From Collinsella sp. (GTDB taxonomy: Bacteria > Actinomycetota > Coriobacteriia > Coriobacteriales > Coriobacteriaceae): a DNA stretch of 16,410 bases. The notes under the pieces were generated by a model. The model saw only the letters and a list, made by a program, of their open reading frames with translations. It was not told the DNA's origin and did not search any database. Position numbers and translations under genes: made by a program. Of the stretch, positions 15,474 through 16,410 are shown piece after piece (positions within the stretch are counted from its first letter, which is position 1; every line of letters begins with the position of its first letter). The stretch is taken from assembly GCA_014871665.1 (NCBI GenBank), contig WGSL01000046.1:1-16410 (forward strand). Reading direction: 5' to 3'.

Positions 15474-15521
15474 TACGCGGCCTAACGAATCGTTTATAAC
15501 CGACAAGAAAGATAAGGTTTT

Positions 15522-16253
15522 ATGCTTACCAAACTCCTCTGCGAATTCGGCGCAACGGCCCTCATGATCATCTTTGGCGTGGGCGTGCACTGCGATACCG
15601 TGCTTAAGGGCACCAAGTATCAGGGCTCCGGTCATATGTTTGCCATCACCACCTGGTCTTTTGGCATCTCGGTCTGCCTGTTTGTCTTTGGCGGCGCCGT
15701 GTGCATGAACCCCGCCATGGTGCTTGCCCAGTGCATCGTAGGCCTGGTGCCGTGGAGCAGCTGCATCCCCTTCATGATTGCCGATATGCTCGGCGGCTTT
15801 GTGGGCGCCGTAATCGCTTGGCTTATGTATGCCGATGAGTTCAAGGCTTCCGAGGGCGTCGTCGACCCCATTGCCCAGCGCAACATCTTCTCGACCAACC
15901 CCACCACCGAGGGTACGAACTATGCCCGTAATTTCTTCTGCGAGGCTATCTGCACCTTTGTGTTCATCAGCGCCATCCTTGCTGCTGCTAACCGTGCTGG
16001 CGAGAACGTCCTGATGCTCGCTATCTGCGTCGGTCTGATCGTTTGGGCTGTTGGCATGGGCATGGGCGGCATCACCGGCTTCGCCATGAACCAGGCTCGT
16101 GACCTTGGTCCTCGCATGGCCTATCAGGTGCTGCCGATCAAGAACAAGGCCGATAACAACTGGAAGTACGGCCTGCTCGTTCCTGGCATCGCGCCGTTTG
16201 TCGGTGCCGCTCTGGCCGCGCTGTTTGTGCATGGTTTCTTGGGCATGTTCTAG
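15522..16253 (+). CDS. larD: Aquaglyceroporin-family channel, LarD-type (lactate)
   Basis: This 243-residue membrane channel of the MIP family has six helices and two half-helices. It probably passes lactate (and glycerol or similar small solutes), since it follows larA in the same direction, as larD does in lactobacilli. The first signature is intact: VCMNPAMVLA, NPA at 63-65. The second reads GFAMNQARDLGPRMAY, with Gln191 where the Pro of NPA is expected (NQA, 190-192). Arg193 of the selectivity filter and Asp194, typical of glycerol-type channels, are kept. The ATG follows GATAAGG (15511-15517) by 4 bases. There is no signal peptide beyond the first helix. The gene shares a transcript with larA and is ended by the terminator at 16318-16356. 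The symbol larD is given from context and is less certain than the family. Confidence 0.85.
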   Translation: MLTKLLCEFGATALMIIFGVGVHCDTVLKGTKYQGSGHMFAITTWSFGISVCLFVFGGAVCMNPAMVLAQCIVGLVPWSSCIPFMIADMLGGFVGAVIAWLMYADEFKASEGVVDPIAQRNIFSTNPTTEGTNYARNFFCEAICTFVFISAILAAANRAGENVLMLAICVGLIVWAVGMGMGGITGFAMNQARDLGPRMAYQVLPIKNKADNNWKYGLLVPGIAPFVGAALAALFVHGFLGMF

Positions 16254-16317
16254 TCTGAGGCTACATAGTTGTCCGCCGTCCGCATGGGGTAACTTCCCAG
16301 CGCGTCCTCGGACATGC

Positions 16318-16356
16318 AAAAAGGCTCGCTGCGCACTTTGTGCGGCGAGCCTTTTT
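16318..16356. terminator. Bidirectional intrinsic terminator after larD
   Basis: AAAAAGGCTCGC (16318-16329) pairs perfectly with GCGAGCCTTTTT (16345-16356). The stem is extended inward by GCAC/GTGC around a short loop. The A-run on the left and T-run on the right make it functional in both directions, so a gene on the opposite strand may end just beyond the window. It lies 65 bases after the larD stop. Confidence 0.92.
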
Positions 16357-16410
16357 GGGCTTATAGGACAAAATGTGTGTCCCGATAGAACATCCGTTTC
16401 CATCCATTAA

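Overview
The window looks like the chromosome of a moderately GC-rich anaerobic actinobacterium of the class Coriobacteriia, most likely Collinsella or a close relative. This is an inference from gene style and content, recalled rather than searched: two YhgE/Pip membrane proteins, a HisRS, an actinobacterial-length PEP carboxylase and a nickel lactate racemase. All convincing genes lie on the + strand. No rRNA, tRNA, CRISPR array, transposase or phage gene is visible.

Layout. Positions 1-36 hold the last codons of an upstream gene. Next come a two-gene operon of YhgE/Pip-type membrane proteins (about 363-5318), a DMT/EamA transporter (5658-6641) with a strong terminator, and an M20D amidohydrolase (6757-8052). 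An MFS transporter reduced to its two ends (8176-8625) is followed by hisS (8930-10243), ppc (10502-13315), a roughly 730-base non-coding stretch that ends in a leader with stem-loops, larA (14196-15473) and a larD-type aquaglyceroporin (15522-16253) closed by a strong terminator.

Functional picture. larA and larD form a lactate module: LarD would pass lactate and LarA interconverts D- and L-lactate with the nickel-pincer (NPN) cofactor. The cofactor-making genes larB, larC and larE are not in the window. ppc supplies oxaloacetate and would feed a fermentative reductive C4 branch. hisS is housekeeping. The two YhgE proteins are envelope proteins of unclear function. The EamA and M20D genes suggest export or uptake of small metabolites and hydrolysis of N-acyl or amide compounds.

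The most unusual aspect is between the genes. Most gaps carry one or more long, often near-perfect palindromes: 106-161, 5359-5458, 5473-5496, 8052-8129, 8661-8724, 8736-8797, 8805-8864 and 13338-13466. Several share one design, with outer arms of 20-29 bp around a nested palindrome on the same centre. They lack the T-tract of ordinary terminators. Other points worth a second look are the internally deleted MFS gene, the NQA in place of the second NPA motif of LarD, the TTG start and structured leader of larA, and the duplicated palindromic motif over the ppc promoter.
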